Under the pieces are notes generated by a model, which did not search any database, was not told where the DNA came from, and worked only from the letters and a program-made list of their open reading frames with translations. This document shows positions 10,324 to 21,507 of a stretch of DNA of 64,000 bases, piece by piece. Numbering within the stretch: the first letter of the stretch is position 1; every line of letters starts with the position of its first letter. Made by a program: the position numbers and the translations under genes. The stretch comes from Scilla litardierei. Lineage: Eukaryota; Streptophyta; Magnoliopsida; Asparagales; Asparagaceae. The stretch spans positions 601,781,659 through 601,845,658 of the forward strand of contig CM061142.1 in assembly GCA_030789695.1 (NCBI GenBank), in the 5' to 3' direction.

Positions 10324-11467
10324 ATGGATCCGGGGAATGGATCGTCCGAGAACAGGACCCCGGCTTCTGATGCTGCATCGTCTGAGGCTACCCTGATGGG
10401 GAAGATTCTGATAGGGATTCTGGAGCATATGCAGCAGATGGAGGATAGGGTGGCTAGTGGTGCGCCACCGAAGCCAGTGGGTATTAGGAAGTTTATAGCC
10501 TCGCACCCGAGGTCCTTTTCAGGCACGGAGAGTCCTCTGGAGGTGGACGAGTGGATCAGGCATTCTGAGGATGATCTGGAGGCTACTGGATACCCGAGAG
10601 ATAAGTGGGTGGATGCCGCGAAGAGACAGCTGACACATCAGGCACGAGATTGGTGGGATGCTCACGAGTTACATTTGACCAATACGATCTCATGGGAGAA
10701 GTTTAGGGAGCTATTTGAGGATCAGTTCTTGCCAGATACGAAGAAGGATGAGCTGCGGTTGAGGTTTGAGCACCTGACTCAGGGACAACGGAGCATAGAT
10801 GCCTACGATGCAGAGTTCTCACTATTGAGAAAGTTTGCTTCCGAGTTGGTGCAGTCGGAGGCCACCAGAGCTAGACGATTCAGGATGGGACTGGACCCTG
10901 AGTTCAGAGCAGCGATGTCTACCCAGGTGTTGCTTACATACAGTGCCGTACTGGAGGCGGCCAGGATGCATGAGTCGCACCTGAAGAGTGTGGGAAGAGG
11001 TCCAGTAGCATCTGAGAGACGCCTTGCGGGTCAGCAGAGGGGTTTCCCGAGGCCCACTCAGACCACTCAGTTTAGGAGGCCTGGAGCTCCACCAGCGCCA
11101 CAACGGTGGTTACCTTGTGGATTTTGTGGGAAGGCTGGGCATGAGCAGCGGGATTGCAAGTTTAGGCATGGGCAATGTTTTACCTGTGGTCAGTCAGGAC
11201 ACATCAGTAGGAAGTGTCCTCAGCAAGGGCAGACTTCAGGTTCTGGGGCACCAGTGGCAGTCCGGCCTGAGCAGCAGCAGAGGACCCTTCCACTGCCTCC
11301 ACAGAGGCTTCCACTGCCAGCTCCACCAGCACCTGGTGTAGTGACTCAGAGAGGACCACCTAGGCCTCTGCAGCAGCAGCAGCAGACTCCCAGGAGAGCG
11401 GCGCCAAGGCGTCAGGCTTTCACCATGTCGGCTATCGAGGCAGAGGACACCGGTCGTGTTATCACTG
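10324..11467 (+). CDS. Tekay-1 gag
   Basis: Gag packages the element RNA into cytoplasmic particles. The frame is open for about 381 codons from ATG 10324 (MDPGNGSSENRTPAS). The retrotransposon gag core runs from roughly residue 55 to 215 and includes WWDAHELHL and FEDQFLPDTKKDELRLRF. Two zinc knuckles follow: CGFCGKAGHEQRDC and CFTCGQSGHISRKC. After a Pro/Gln-rich stretch the protein ends RVITG, where an intron-like segment begins. I prefer 10324 over an upstream in-frame start at 10273 because it follows TTCTTGCAG directly and matches the family's usual Gag length. Without splicing the frame adds about 20 codons and stops at 11533. Confidence 0.88.
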
Positions 11468-11576
11468 GTACCTATTTTCTTTTTAGAGTTGAATGCTTTG
11501 TTATTTTAGTATGTTATTTTTGTTGCTGTGACTAGGATGTTTAGATTCTTATGTTAGTTTATGTTTATCCTCTTAG
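11468..11576 (+). other. Intron-like segment between gag and protease (Tekay-1)
   Basis: 109 bp with GTACCT at the 5' end and CCTCTTAG at the 3' end, T-rich inside. Removal joins VITG directly to VIRVASFPDLSHFDS, the protease start, in frame. Tekay-2 and the third element have GT...AG segments at exactly the same codon (112 and 76 bp) with unrelated internal sequence. All three lengths leave remainder 1 on division by 3, so retention always shifts frame. Confidence 0.75.
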
Positions 11577-14500
11577 GTGTTATTAGAGTTGCTTCCTTCC
11601 CTGACTTGTCACATTTTGATTCAAGAGCATCCCATTGCTTCCTGTCTCAGCAGTTTATGACTAGGAATTCATTAGTAGTAGACTCCTTTGCTTCTAGTTG
11701 GAATATCCGTACAGGGAGTGGAGTGATCCGTAGTTCTTCGGGATACCGACAGTGTCCTGTTGAGATTTGTGGACGTAGGCTGTATGCAGATTTCTTAGTG
11801 ATGGAGATGCCTCATTTTGAAGCAGTGTTTGGGATGGACTGGTTAGGGATGTTCTATGCCACTATAAATTATAGGCTCAGGAGGATAGTGTTTCAGATTC
11901 CTGATCATCCAGAGTTTGAGTTTCTTAGTGGTAGTAGTTCCCTTGGACCATTGAAGTTTAAGGCCAGCCCAGTAGAAGTGATGATGGAGATGGATGCTGA
12001 ACCTGTATTGCCGAGGGTAGTCCGAGATTTTCCTGATGTCTTTCCAGACGATATCTATGGACTTCCTCTGGATAGATCATTGGAGTTCACCATCGATCTG
12101 ATTCCAGGCACTCAACCGATTGCGAAGGCTCCATACTGTATGGCTCCTCCAGAGTTAGCAGAGCTTCGTAGTCAGTTGAAGGATTTGTCAGAGCGTGGTT
12201 AGATCCAGCCAAGTGTTTCGCCATGGGGTACGCCAGTGCTTTTGGTGAATAAGAAGGATGGATCTCGAAGGATATGCATTGACTACCGGGAGTTGAATAA
12301 AGTTACTATGAAGAACAAGTATACTCTTCCTAAGATTGATGACATCTTTGATCAGTTGGATGGATCTCGTGTGTATTCAATGCTAGATTTGAGAAGCGAG
12401 TATCATTAAGTGAAGGTCAGAGAATCAGATATTCTGAAGACTGCATTTAGAACTCGGTATGGTCATTATGAGTTTTTAGTGATGCCTTTCGGTGTTACTA
12501 ACGCACCAGCCACATTCATAAGATTGATGAACCAAGTCTTCTATGAGTATTTGGATAAGTTTGTGGTCGTCTTTATAGATGATATCTTGGTGTACTCAAG
12601 ATCAGTGGAAGATCATGCTGAGCACCTGAGGATAGTCCTGGAGACTCTGAGACAGCACCAGTTATATGCTAAGTATAGCAAGTGTCAGTTTTGGCTGACC
12701 AAGGTTGCTTTTCTGGGACATGTTGTATCCGGTGATGGGATAGCTGTAGATCCAGAGAAGGTTGCTGCAGTAGAGAAGTGGCCAGTTCCTAAGTCAGTAA
12801 CGGAGATCAGAAGTTTCTTGGGATTGGCTGGGTACTACATGAAGTTCATCAAAGATTTCTCTAAGATCGCTGCACCGATGACTCATCTAACCAAGAAGAA
12901 TGTTGCTTACAGTTGGTTAGAAGAATGTCAGCAAGCATTTGATGAACTGAAGCATAGTTTGATCACTGCACCTGTCCTGACGATTCCAGACCGTTCAGGT
13001 GGATATGAGTTTATTGTGATGCGTCAGGCAGAGGATTGGGATGTGTTCTCCATCAGCATGGTAGGGTAGTAGCTTATTCTTCTAGATTGTTGAAGACTCA
13101 TGAGAGGAACTATCCTATGCATGACTTGGACTTAGCAGCAGTGGTGTTTGCATTGAAGTTGTGGTGGCATTTTCTTCTGGGTGAACGTGTAAAGATATAC
13201 ACAGATCACAAGAGTTTGAAGTACGTGTTCACCCAGAAAGAGCTGAATATGCGGTAGCGCTGATGGCTTGAGTTGATGGCTGATTATGACGTCGACTTCC
13301 AATATCACACTGGGAAAGTTAACATAGTACCTGATGCTCTTAGTCGTATGCCGACAATGACGATGTTGACAGCTCAGAGAGAACTTCGGGGTGATATTTG
13401 GCAAATGGAGATTGAAGTTGTCTTACCTGGTTCCTCAGTAATGATGATGAACTTGCAGGTTCAATCTGATTTAGTTGAGAGGATTAGGGCAGCTTAGTCT
13501 GGCGATGCAAAGTTTAAGAAGATTCGCGAGCAGATAGAAGCCGGACTTCGTAATGATTTCTGTATTCATGAAGATGGATCACTGAGTTTTGGGATCAGGA
13601 TTTGTGTGCCATCAGGTGACATTCGGGATGAACTGTTGAAAGAAGCTCAAAGATCACCTTATTCTATCCATCCTGGAGGCACCAAAATGTATCGTGATCT
13701 GTGACAACATTTTTGGTGGCACGTCATGAAGCGTAGTGTGGCTAGAAGTGTAGCTTCATATTTGATATGTCAGCAAGTCAAGGCCGAACATCAGAGAACG
13801 TCAGGACTTCTGCAGCCTCTTCCAATTCCAGAGTGGAAGTGGCAGCATGTGACGATGGATTTTGTAACTGGCTTTCCTCGCACTTCTCGAGGACATGATG
13901 ATATTTGGGTAATCGTTGACCGATTAACCAAATCAGCTCACTTCATACCATTTCGAGTAGGCCAGTCAACAGGACATCTTGCTAAGAGATATATGGAGGT
14001 GAGATTCATTGTTTTGTTTCTGTTTGTTTATTGTTGGTCTAGATTCTGATTAGTCATGTATGCAGGAAATCGTGAGACTTCACGGAGTGCCTGTATGCAT
14101 AGTCTCCGACCGTGACACTAGATTCACGTCTCATTTTTGGAGAAGTCTGCAGGCTAGCTTGGGAACTCAGCTGAGTTTCAGCACTGCATACCATCCACAG
14201 ACAGACGGTCAGTCGGAAAGGATAATTCAGATTCTAGAAGATATGCTGAGGTCGTGCATGCCGGATTTCAAGGGTGCTTGGGACGAACATCTACATCTGG
14301 TTGAATTCGCCTACAATAACAGTTATCAAGCTAGTATAGGCATGGCACCATTTGCAGCTTTGTATGGAAGGAAGTTTCGATCTCCTCTCAATTGGGATGA
14401 TGTTGGAGACCGTGAATTGTTGGGCCCTGATATGATCGCTGAAACCGTAGATGTTGTGAGAGTCGTCAGAGACAATCTTCGTATAGCTCAGGACCGTTAT

Positions 14501-14961
14501 AAGCACTGTGTAGATGCGAAGAGGCGACACTTGGAATTTCAGCCAGGAGAGTTAGTATTTTTGAATATCTCGCCAACACGAGGGCTGATTCGTTTTGGAA
14601 GACGTGGAAAGCTGAGCCCAAGATTTATTGGACCTTTTGAAGTTCTGGCTCGTGTTGGAGAAGTGGCTTATAGAATTGAATTGCCAGCATCTCTTGAGGG
14701 AGTGCATAATGTGTTTCACATATCGCAACTCAGGAGATGTGTTGGAAATCCTGATCATGTCGTTGACTTCTCTGAGATCGAAGTGCGATCGGACTTAACC
14801 TTGATCAGCAGCCTATGGCTATTCTAGACCGGAGGCAGAAGATGTTGAGGAAGAAGTCGATCAACCTAGTGAGGGTTATGTGGTACCGAGAGTCACCAGG
14901 GGAGTCTACCTGGGAACTCGAGGATGAGATGAGAGAGAAGTACCCTCATTTGTTTGTCTGA
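11577..14961 (+). pseudogene. Tekay-1 pol: PR-RT-RH-IN-chromodomain, with stops
   Basis: Protease opens at 11577; its catalytic DSG reads DSR, so it is probably dead. RT spans about 12100-12990 with the catalytic box [12 protein letters not shown] intact. RNase H covers 13020-13330, after a frameshift at about 13020 where CDASG should start. Integrase has HHCC-type residues (SIHPGGTKMY, VASYLICQQV) at 13660-13790, the DD35E region with MDFVTGFP and VSDRDTRF, and a GPY/F-like segment at 14600-14690. A chromodomain (STWELEDEMREKYPHLF) lies at 14905-14955 in another frame. Stops at 12200, 12407, 13255, 13261, 13495 and 13702 all fit C-to-T or G-to-A changes in Gln, Arg or Trp codons. A second intron interrupts integrase (13999-14065). 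Confidence 0.88.
13999..14065 (+). other. Intron-like segment in Tekay-1 integrase
   Basis: 67 bp, GTGAGATT at the 5' end and GTATGCAG at the 3' end. Splicing joins KRYMEEIVRLHGVPV without loss or gain. Tekay-2 has a 71-bp segment at the same codon; the third element has the joined form in its DNA (56298-56301). Confidence 0.8.
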
Positions 14962-15035
14962 TGTAATTTTGTTTTGTATGTGATATGATGTATAGAAAGT
15001 TTTTCTCCCTTAATTTGAAATTCCGAGGACTGAAT

Positions 15036-15055
15036 TTATTTTAAGGGGGGTAGGA
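15036..15055 (+). other. Polypurine tract of Tekay-1
   Basis: Purine-rich sequence TTTTAAGGGGGGTAGGA directly before the 3' LTR, preceded by ATTCCGAGGACTGAATTT. The Tekay-2 element has the same context (CCGAGGACGGAATTT...GGGGAGGA). Confidence 0.75.
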
Positions 15056-17845
15056 TGTAATGGCCCTAATTTCAATGTACGCGTATTTGTACGCATTTTG
15101 GCGTAGATGCATACGTATAATTTTTGGGAGTATGCCCGTATTTTTTCTTTAATTATTTTGGTGGAGGAATTATTTTTAAATGGTTTTAAACCCATTGTTG
15201 ATATTAGTAAATAAGGGTATTGGGATGAAATACCATGTATTTAAGAAGTATGGTGTATTTCACCATGTATTTTCATTTTCCTAAAATTCTAATTTTGAAA
15301 TTTTGTAGCCATGACACTTAATATGGTATGTGTCATGTTGTTAGCTTAAGCTAGGACACATGGCTTAATTTGACTAAGATGAGTGGAGGAGAGGGTTTCA
15401 GGGAATACAACTTTCAAGGCAAGACAACAAAAATAAAGAAAAAAATAAAAAATCTCATTTTTTCACTCTCTCATTCTCTCCCTCATTTCCCCTAAGCCTG
15501 GCCGAAACCTATCTCCCCTATTTTCTTTCATGTTGCTTCATCTTCCTCCATCAAACACACTTCCAAATAATCCCTCTTCAATCATTAAGAACCCACAAAA
15601 ATTCACCCATCTTCCTAACTCCAAAAATTAGCCCAAATCACCTCAAAAATCCAACTTTTGGAGACCAAATTGGAGCATGGAGAAGGAGGAATAGGAGGCT
15701 CTCCATCAAGGACTAAGAAGGGCCAAAGAACAATTTTGGAGGACTTTTAGAAGGTAGGATTTTCTAACATTCTAGTTAGGATTTAGTTTTAGGATTTGTG
15801 TTAGTAGAAATCCTTGGTGTAGGATGATTAGTAAAATAATTAGCTCATTCTCATTGCTAGAAAAGGAATAATGAAAGTGCATGCCATAGATTTAGTGTTG
15901 TGTTTTAACATGTTGATAAACATTGCTAAAAAGTCCATATGTTAGTATTGAAGGAACTTTTGGCTAGCTTGTCCCTAGACTTTATTCATGCTTGGATATG
16001 AAATTGTTGCATAATTATAGTTATATATATTACTACCATGTTCATTATGTTAACTTGCTGAAAATGGTGCTAGATTGTAGTTTATGATGTTTAGAGAATT
16101 GATTTCTATGTTAGTTTCATTTTAGTAGGAAATTGCAAGTTATATAACCATATTGTGTGACATATGTTAAATAGTAAAAATATCCTCTTTGTAATGTTGG
16201 AATTATGTTAAGAATTTGTAAATGTTGTAGTCTTATTCTCATGCTAGTGTAGATATGTTAATTGTGGCATTCAAACATGTTAGAACTAGATTTAGAAAGA
16301 AAACTAGTTGCTGGAAATTTTTAGTAGCAGGATAGTAACTTGTAAAAATCATAAAAAATAGTAGACAAATCAGAAAAATATAAGTAAGGACACTACAAAA
16401 AACTACAGAAAATTTCCTACAACTTTGAAGGGGACCGAGAGCCAATGCTGACTGCAGATAAGGTAACAGAGCCATTCTTTCTGTACTGACGCTTTTGGCA
16501 GATTTGTGTTGTAATTTTGAGTAGGAATTTCATCGTTGTACTTTTTGTTCTAAATTAATGTTGAACATGTTAGTTGTGCTTTATTATCATGCTCTTAAGA
16601 TATGCTTTAATGATGATGTTTAATGTATTATGTTTCATTGATGATGAGAATGCAAGTATGTTGAGACATAAGTGTATTTGAGACCACTAACTAACACTAT
16701 GTCAAATGAAGGGATGCTCATCAAAAGAAAAATTTGTGAGTCAGGATGAGAGTATGACATCGGGAGTTCTCGTTCCATTTTGAAATGGGTGAGACTCCGG
16801 ATGGGGGTTTGGGGGAAACACTGGTAAATTTTAGGTGTTAAGGAGCGGACGTAGTATGATTTCTCACTCGCTAAGTCACTCCCATAAGGGGGAGTTGACT
16901 AGAGTTAGAGAGGCCGCTGGTGCGCTCGTGACGCACCAGGACGGTAAATGATGGTTTTCTCCGTTTGTCCGACAGAAAAACCAAGATGAGTCTCGCTCCG
17001 GTACCTTGTCCAGTCGGGTACGGAGTTACGAGAGGCCCCTCTAGTGCTCGTTTTGCTGGAGTGGTACCACTTTTCACCCATCCTGAGTGAAGTTCGCTCC
17101 CTTAGCAGCCTATGGTTTATCCGGGTTCCAAATCAGAACGACAATTAAATTTAATTAATTTAATTCTGAATTTCACTTCAGTTCTACTTTCTGTCATTTA
17201 CCTTCATCACTTATTTTCTGTCCTTTAATTTCTGCTATTCTTGAGATTGCTGTGACACTTGCAGTTAGTTGGTTAGTTAGGAAGACCAGTTCTAAAACTG
17301 GATTCTACTAGGGTGTTAGGAGTTTCTACTAGGTCACGCGTTGACGTGTCCCATCCCGTGGTTTTCAGGTATGAGTTCCGAGCAGTCTTCGGGTGTCCCG
17401 GAGCCAGAGACCGATGCCAGTAAGCAGAGGTGGAGCCTACGGGCGACCTCGTTCAGTTAGACTTCCCGGGTATAGATTAGTGGGTGTGTTGTACCGGGTG
17501 GACTTTTGTACTTTTGGGCTGGGGGATTCTACTTTTGTTGTACCCGCTTTTTGTACCCCCTTTGTACAGCTGATGCTTGTATGTATAAGAACTTATGTAC
17601 GTGATGTAATGTAAATTCTGTGTTGATGTATTTCCTTTTCAGTACTGCTTTTTATTTTCTGTTGGAGCTCTTTTCTTTTCTCTGTGTACTATTCCATTGT
17701 TATTGCAGTGGCCTGCTCATTATTTTATATTAAACCACAAAAAATGCCTAGTAGTATTTAGATAAGAGTGCTCGAAGCCTGAGTCTGAATACTACGTCGA
17801 CCTCTTTAGCTACGCTCCCCGTACTTGGGTAAGCGGGGCGTGACA
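15056..17845 (+). repeat. 3' LTR of Tekay-1
   Basis: 2790 bp, nearly identical to 7409-10197 by eye, ending GGGGCGTGACA. It contains the decayed copy of the acidic ORF at 17371. Confidence 0.92.
17371..17460 (+). pseudogene. Frameshifted copy of the LTR acidic ORF
   Basis: Starts MSSEQSSGVPEPETDAS, clearly the partner of 9722. A one-base deletion after GATGCCAGTA shifts the frame and it ends after 29 codons (SLRATSFS). The first 17 codons keep the acidic character; four are changed relative to the 5' LTR copy. Confidence 0.5.
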
Positions 17846-18536
17846 CAGGGCAAGGGTCTGTTATTTGCAGACTCGGCCCAAGGAGGGTAGCCTTTTGGAA
17901 CGAGGGAGTCTGGTGTCCCTTCAGCGATCCTCGGCTCAGTTTCCATCGTCTCCTATTTCACCGTCGAGAGAATTAGGGCGAAATACCTCACTCACCCATA
18001 TGGCATTCGGGTGCCCTTTGTGGATGAGAGGATCTGTTTCCCCGAGAATCACGAGGTCGAGGTGTATATGGAGATGTTCCAGACGGGTCTTCGCTTTTCC
18101 CTCCACCTCTTCATCATTCAGGTCATGCAGTTTTTGGTGGTGGCTCTGTGCCAGTTAACCCCATACTCGATCCCGGCTCTGGTCGACTTCATTGTGATCT
18201 ACCACATGCATGGGCTGGAGCCGACTTTGTCGCTTTTCTTTACCATTTCAGAGTCCGAGCTGTTGCTCAGGGGACGTGGCTTCATATCTGCACCAGGACG
18301 GGCCGAGAATGTCTACTGGGTTTGCCCCGTTGGGTTGGTGACTGGAAGAACGATTATGTCTTCGTCACTTTCCTAGAGGACGATGTAATCATGACTGGTT
18401 AGGGGAACTCGGGGGCATACGAGCTGAGAGTCCGATCGGGCCGTGGTCGGGCTTCTGGCTGGCTTGTCTAGAGGAGAAAGAGTGGTCTGGCACTTGTTGG
18501 ACATCCTCCTCCTTAAGAGCATCTTGTGGTTCCCTG
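17846..18536 (+). pseudogene. Transposase_28-like domain segment (segment 2)
   Basis: Continuation of the gene begun at 7336. The frame contains TVERIRAKYLTHPYGIRVPF, DERICFPENHEVEVYMEMFQ and the following hydrophobic helices, the pattern of the 'putative gypsy-type transposon' domain of plants. One in-frame TAG is at 17888. A frameshift near 18240 moves the rest (FRVRAVAQGTWLHICTRTG, LLGLPRWVGDWKNDYVFVTF) to another frame ending at 18402. The exon appears to end at CCCTG|GTAAAG. The biochemical role of this domain is not known to me; it accompanies gag-like proteins in plant retroelements. Confidence 0.7.
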
Positions 18537-18600
18537 GTAAAGGCCTCTTTTTGATTTTGTTCTCCCCTCCTTCTTACCCTGCTTTTCCTCTCTTTTATAG
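18537..18600 (+). other. Intron in the Transposase_28-like gene
   Basis: GTAAAGG at the start and a pyrimidine-rich tail ending TCTTTTATAG. The flanks are the domain segment and a following exon that opens AGATGGCAGGTCGGG. 64 bp, a normal short plant intron. Confidence 0.55.
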
Positions 18601-19251
18601 AGATGGCAGGTCGGGAATTTAGCAGGGACGTGCGCCAACTCATTCGTCGAGGGGCTCCAGGCGCTCGGTGGAGTTTCTCCGGCTATGCGCCCCGCCGAAC
18701 TGCGGAGGAGGAAGCCCGTGCGGCCGACCCACTGATCGGGACGTTGAGGCTAGCGGGCGTTTCCCCTCCATTGCCTTTGGTTATGGCCGGACCTTCTTCC
18801 GTGGTGGCAGATCTGCTCGATGTCTTGTCAGTCTCGCTCCCAGAGAGAGGCTTACTGCGGCCACCGAGCAGGCTCCTCGTGCGTCGGCCGTGAATCAGGG
18901 GGAGAGGAAGAGACATTCTCGCTCGGGGTTGGAAGAGCCTGAGGGGAAGAGGAAAAGGAGGGAGAGGGCTTCCCAGGCGGCACACGATACGTCGGTTATC
19001 CCTAGGGCGAGCCCACAGACCGCAACGGAGGCTCCCCCTGCGCACCGGGCTGAACGTCCCCTAGTCGAGGCAGAATGAGCCTTGTCTTTGCTCAGGATAT
19101 GCCAAGAGGTTTCGTCTGGGGGTCGGTCTTTGTGGACTATGACGTGGCCTTCCAGCTGGTGAGAGATTCTGCCCTTCCGGGAGACTGCGCCCTTCGCGAG
19201 AGGGTCTGCTCCTCGACCCTGGCAGACTGCATGCTATGGAAGATCCAGCAG
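18601..19251 (+). pseudogene. Transposase_28-like gene, middle exon
   Basis: Encodes MAGREFSRDVRQLIRRGAPG at the start, then Ala/Pro/Arg-rich linker sequence with a basic patch (ERKRHSRSGLEE, EGKRKRRERASQ, a possible nuclear signal) in a shifted frame. It ends with DVAFQLVRDSALPGDCALRE and MLWKIQQ before a splice donor. At least one frameshift (about 18880) and one TGA (19077-19079) break it. Confidence 0.55.
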
Positions 19252-19317
19252 GTGTGTTTTCTGCCCCTCTTATTACTGTTTTCTTTTTGAATGATCCTCA
19301 TTCCCTCCATCTTGCAG
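19252..19317 (+). other. Second intron in the Transposase_28-like gene
   Basis: CCAGCAG|GTGTGTTTT...CCATCTTGCAG|GTGTCTTCG, 66 bp with a strong pyrimidine tract. Splicing joins MLWKIQQ to VSSLAVEAQQLSEM. Confidence 0.65.
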
Positions 19318-19648
19318 GTGTCTTCGCTAGCCGTAGAGGCGCAGCAGCTCTCAGAGATGGCTGATGGGCTCGAGGCGGCTCTTGAGCGAGAGCGCCCAAG
19401 GGCCGAAGAGGCCGAGCAGGCAGCCGAAGAGGCTCGTAAGGTGGCCCACCAGTCCCAATGCCGTGTTGTTGAGCTCACGTCGGAGCTGGGAAGCCTGAGG
19501 GAGGCTTGGTAGTTGATGAGTCTTCCCAAGTGGTCGCCGAGAGGTCGGCCAAGGAAGCTGAGGAGGCGTTGTCCCTTGTCCGGGCGGTGCACAGGAAGGA
19601 GATGGCCAAGCTTTGGTCCGAGCTAGGCACCCTGCGAAAGGTGGACCC
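19318..19648 (+). pseudogene. Coiled-coil exon of the Transposase_28-like gene
   Basis: Encodes a long Glu/Ala/Arg coiled coil (QQLSEMADGLEAALERERPR and following). After a TAG at 19510 and a frameshift, the helix continues as SAKEAEEALSLVRAVHRKEM to KVDP. Copia A then interrupts the reading frame; the coding sequence resumes at 48523. The five bases GACCC at 19644-19648 recur at 48523-48527 as the probable target duplication. Confidence 0.65.
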
Positions 19649-20854
19649 TGAAGGGTTTTCTAGGACCCTTAGGGCACAAAAACTCTATTCCCGTCCTAAG
19701 TCGGACGGAACATAGACATAAAATGCGCAGCGGAAAACTTATGTTAATCTAATTAACATGCAACCCTAAGGAACCAGACCCTCTTAGCCAGGATCTCTGC
19801 CAACTTGGGGTGGATCTGACCACCCCAAGAGGGATCTAAACTATTGGGAATAATTAAAACGAAAGCTTATAAAACACATACCCGGAATCTCAACCCTGGG
19901 GCCGGCAAGATGTTCCGCACCGTCTTTCGAGCCGATCCCCGTCCCACGTCGAGCCGCTCCTCGAACCTCTCCCCAAACCGCTCCGCATCCCGAGGCGAGA
20001 AATCCTCGTGTCACCGAGCCAACCATGCGTCGAAGAAAGTTTCACCGAGTGAAAGCCTTCGCCAATATTTCAGATCCGAATCCGAACTTCTTTGTGGCTT
20101 TGCTAGAGCCCTCAGGAGTAAGGGAGAAATATAGGGAGATAAAGAATATTAATTTAAGCCTAGATCTGAGCGTGCTCCAACATTTATGGGAGCCGCTCAG
20201 ATCTGGAGCTTGGGACGAGTTTGGAGGAAGGGGGAGGCCCCTATTTATATAAGTGGCTGACTCTCCCCTTTTCTCCACAACCGATGTGGGACTATAAAAT
20301 GGAGTTAATAAATTCAATTTAGTTTGCCTTTCACAAAGGCTAAACTTCCGTGAGTTTTAACTCCCTCACCGTTGAGTTTCAATCTTGGTACAACCTACCA
20401 AATCGAAGGGTGTTCAACGGTGAACACATAGGAAAAAACGGCGAGTCAATCAGAGTCCATTTGACCCTCCAATTGATCATCCAAAGTTAGCCAAAACCAT
20501 TCAAAGATGAAAAATCCAGGCGTAAAAAAATCCCGGGTTTTAAAAAACCCTAACCAGAAAATTCAGGCTTGGTAGGCCTCCATTTTCGTTGGGTTTAGCC
20601 AAACAGTTTGGGCCGACTTGTTTTTGCTATAACTTGTGCATTTGGACTTCGTTTTTGACGCGGTTTGGACCTGCGTTTAGAGCGGGACGATCCCGTCATC
20701 TAGGTAATCTTTGCAACGTGTTTATATTATTAAATATTGTCATAAACAATTTACGACACATTTAACTCAGTTTACATCATATGCAAAATAGTCCCTATCT
20801 AAGCTTAAATTTTCATTTGCATCAAATGCAAATGATCTGAGGGCATATCCCCCA
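19649..20854 (-). repeat. 3' LTR of copia A
   Basis: Intact 1206-bp LTR. Its TATA box on the minus strand is CTTATATAAATAG at 20241-20253. The reading frames inside have no recognisable domain. Confidence 0.88.
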
Positions 20855-21211
20855 ACATCTCCCACTTGCACTCAGGATCATTTATCCAGAATACAGGAGA
20901 TAATTGCAAACATCTTTTGCAATATTTTATCCCTTGCATCAAATGCATATTCTCCCTAATTGTTTCTACCTATTACTAGACGAAGGTCGCACTCTATGTG
21001 AGACCCTACAGCCTGACCCTTACTACAGGTTGGGCTCGAAGCCCTATACGGCAGAGACTACTAGCAGTAGTTGCCGTCCCTGTTTCAGAATCATAATTAT
21101 GTGGTTGACTCATCGACATGAGTATTGTCGGGACCACCCTGACTGTGTCTGTGATGAGTTTCGTAGTTTTAGTCTCTTTGTCTAAACTATGTCGTGTAGG
21201 TCAAGTCTAGG
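20855..21211 (-). other. Copia A polypurine tract and 3' internal end
   Basis: Minus strand reads GAGTGCAAGTGGGAGATGT directly before the LTR, the usual copia polypurine tract (20855-20873). The rest of the segment is non-coding and is cut at 21211 by Tekay-2. CTAGG at 21207-21211 is the left target-duplication copy. Confidence 0.75.
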
Positions 21212-21507
21212 TGTAACGACTGGGTTTTAATGTACTTGGATTATCTATATTATATATATATATATATGTTTTGGTGTATTTTCTCCTTATGTGTGGTTTT
21301 CGTCTCCGTAGCTTTCATTTTCGATCGTTTCGTCGTGATTTTCTAGCTTCTTCCTTAGAATCGTTGATCTTGGAGTAAGTCGCTCATGACGAACTTCAAA
21401 TCGCTCACATTTTAGAGTTAGAGTGATCTTAGAAGCTATAGGAATCTTCCCGAAGCTTCGCGCTTCATTTCGGCACTTTTCGTGCACCTTAGTTGGTTCA
21501 AGAAGGG

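Larger units (their letters stand above)
7409..17845 (+). mobile_element. Tekay-1: Tekay/Del-type Ty3/gypsy chromovirus
   Basis: A 10.4-kb element with two LTRs of 2789 and 2790 bp (TGTAATGGCC...TGACA). Domain order is gag, protease, RT, RNase H, integrase, chromodomain. The flanking five bases are AAGGG on the left and CAGGG on the right, a target duplication with one change. The LTRs differ at only a few percent of sites by eye, so insertion is fairly recent. Pol carries at least six stops and two frameshifts, so it is not autonomous. It sits inside the Transposase_28-like gene. Confidence 0.92.
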
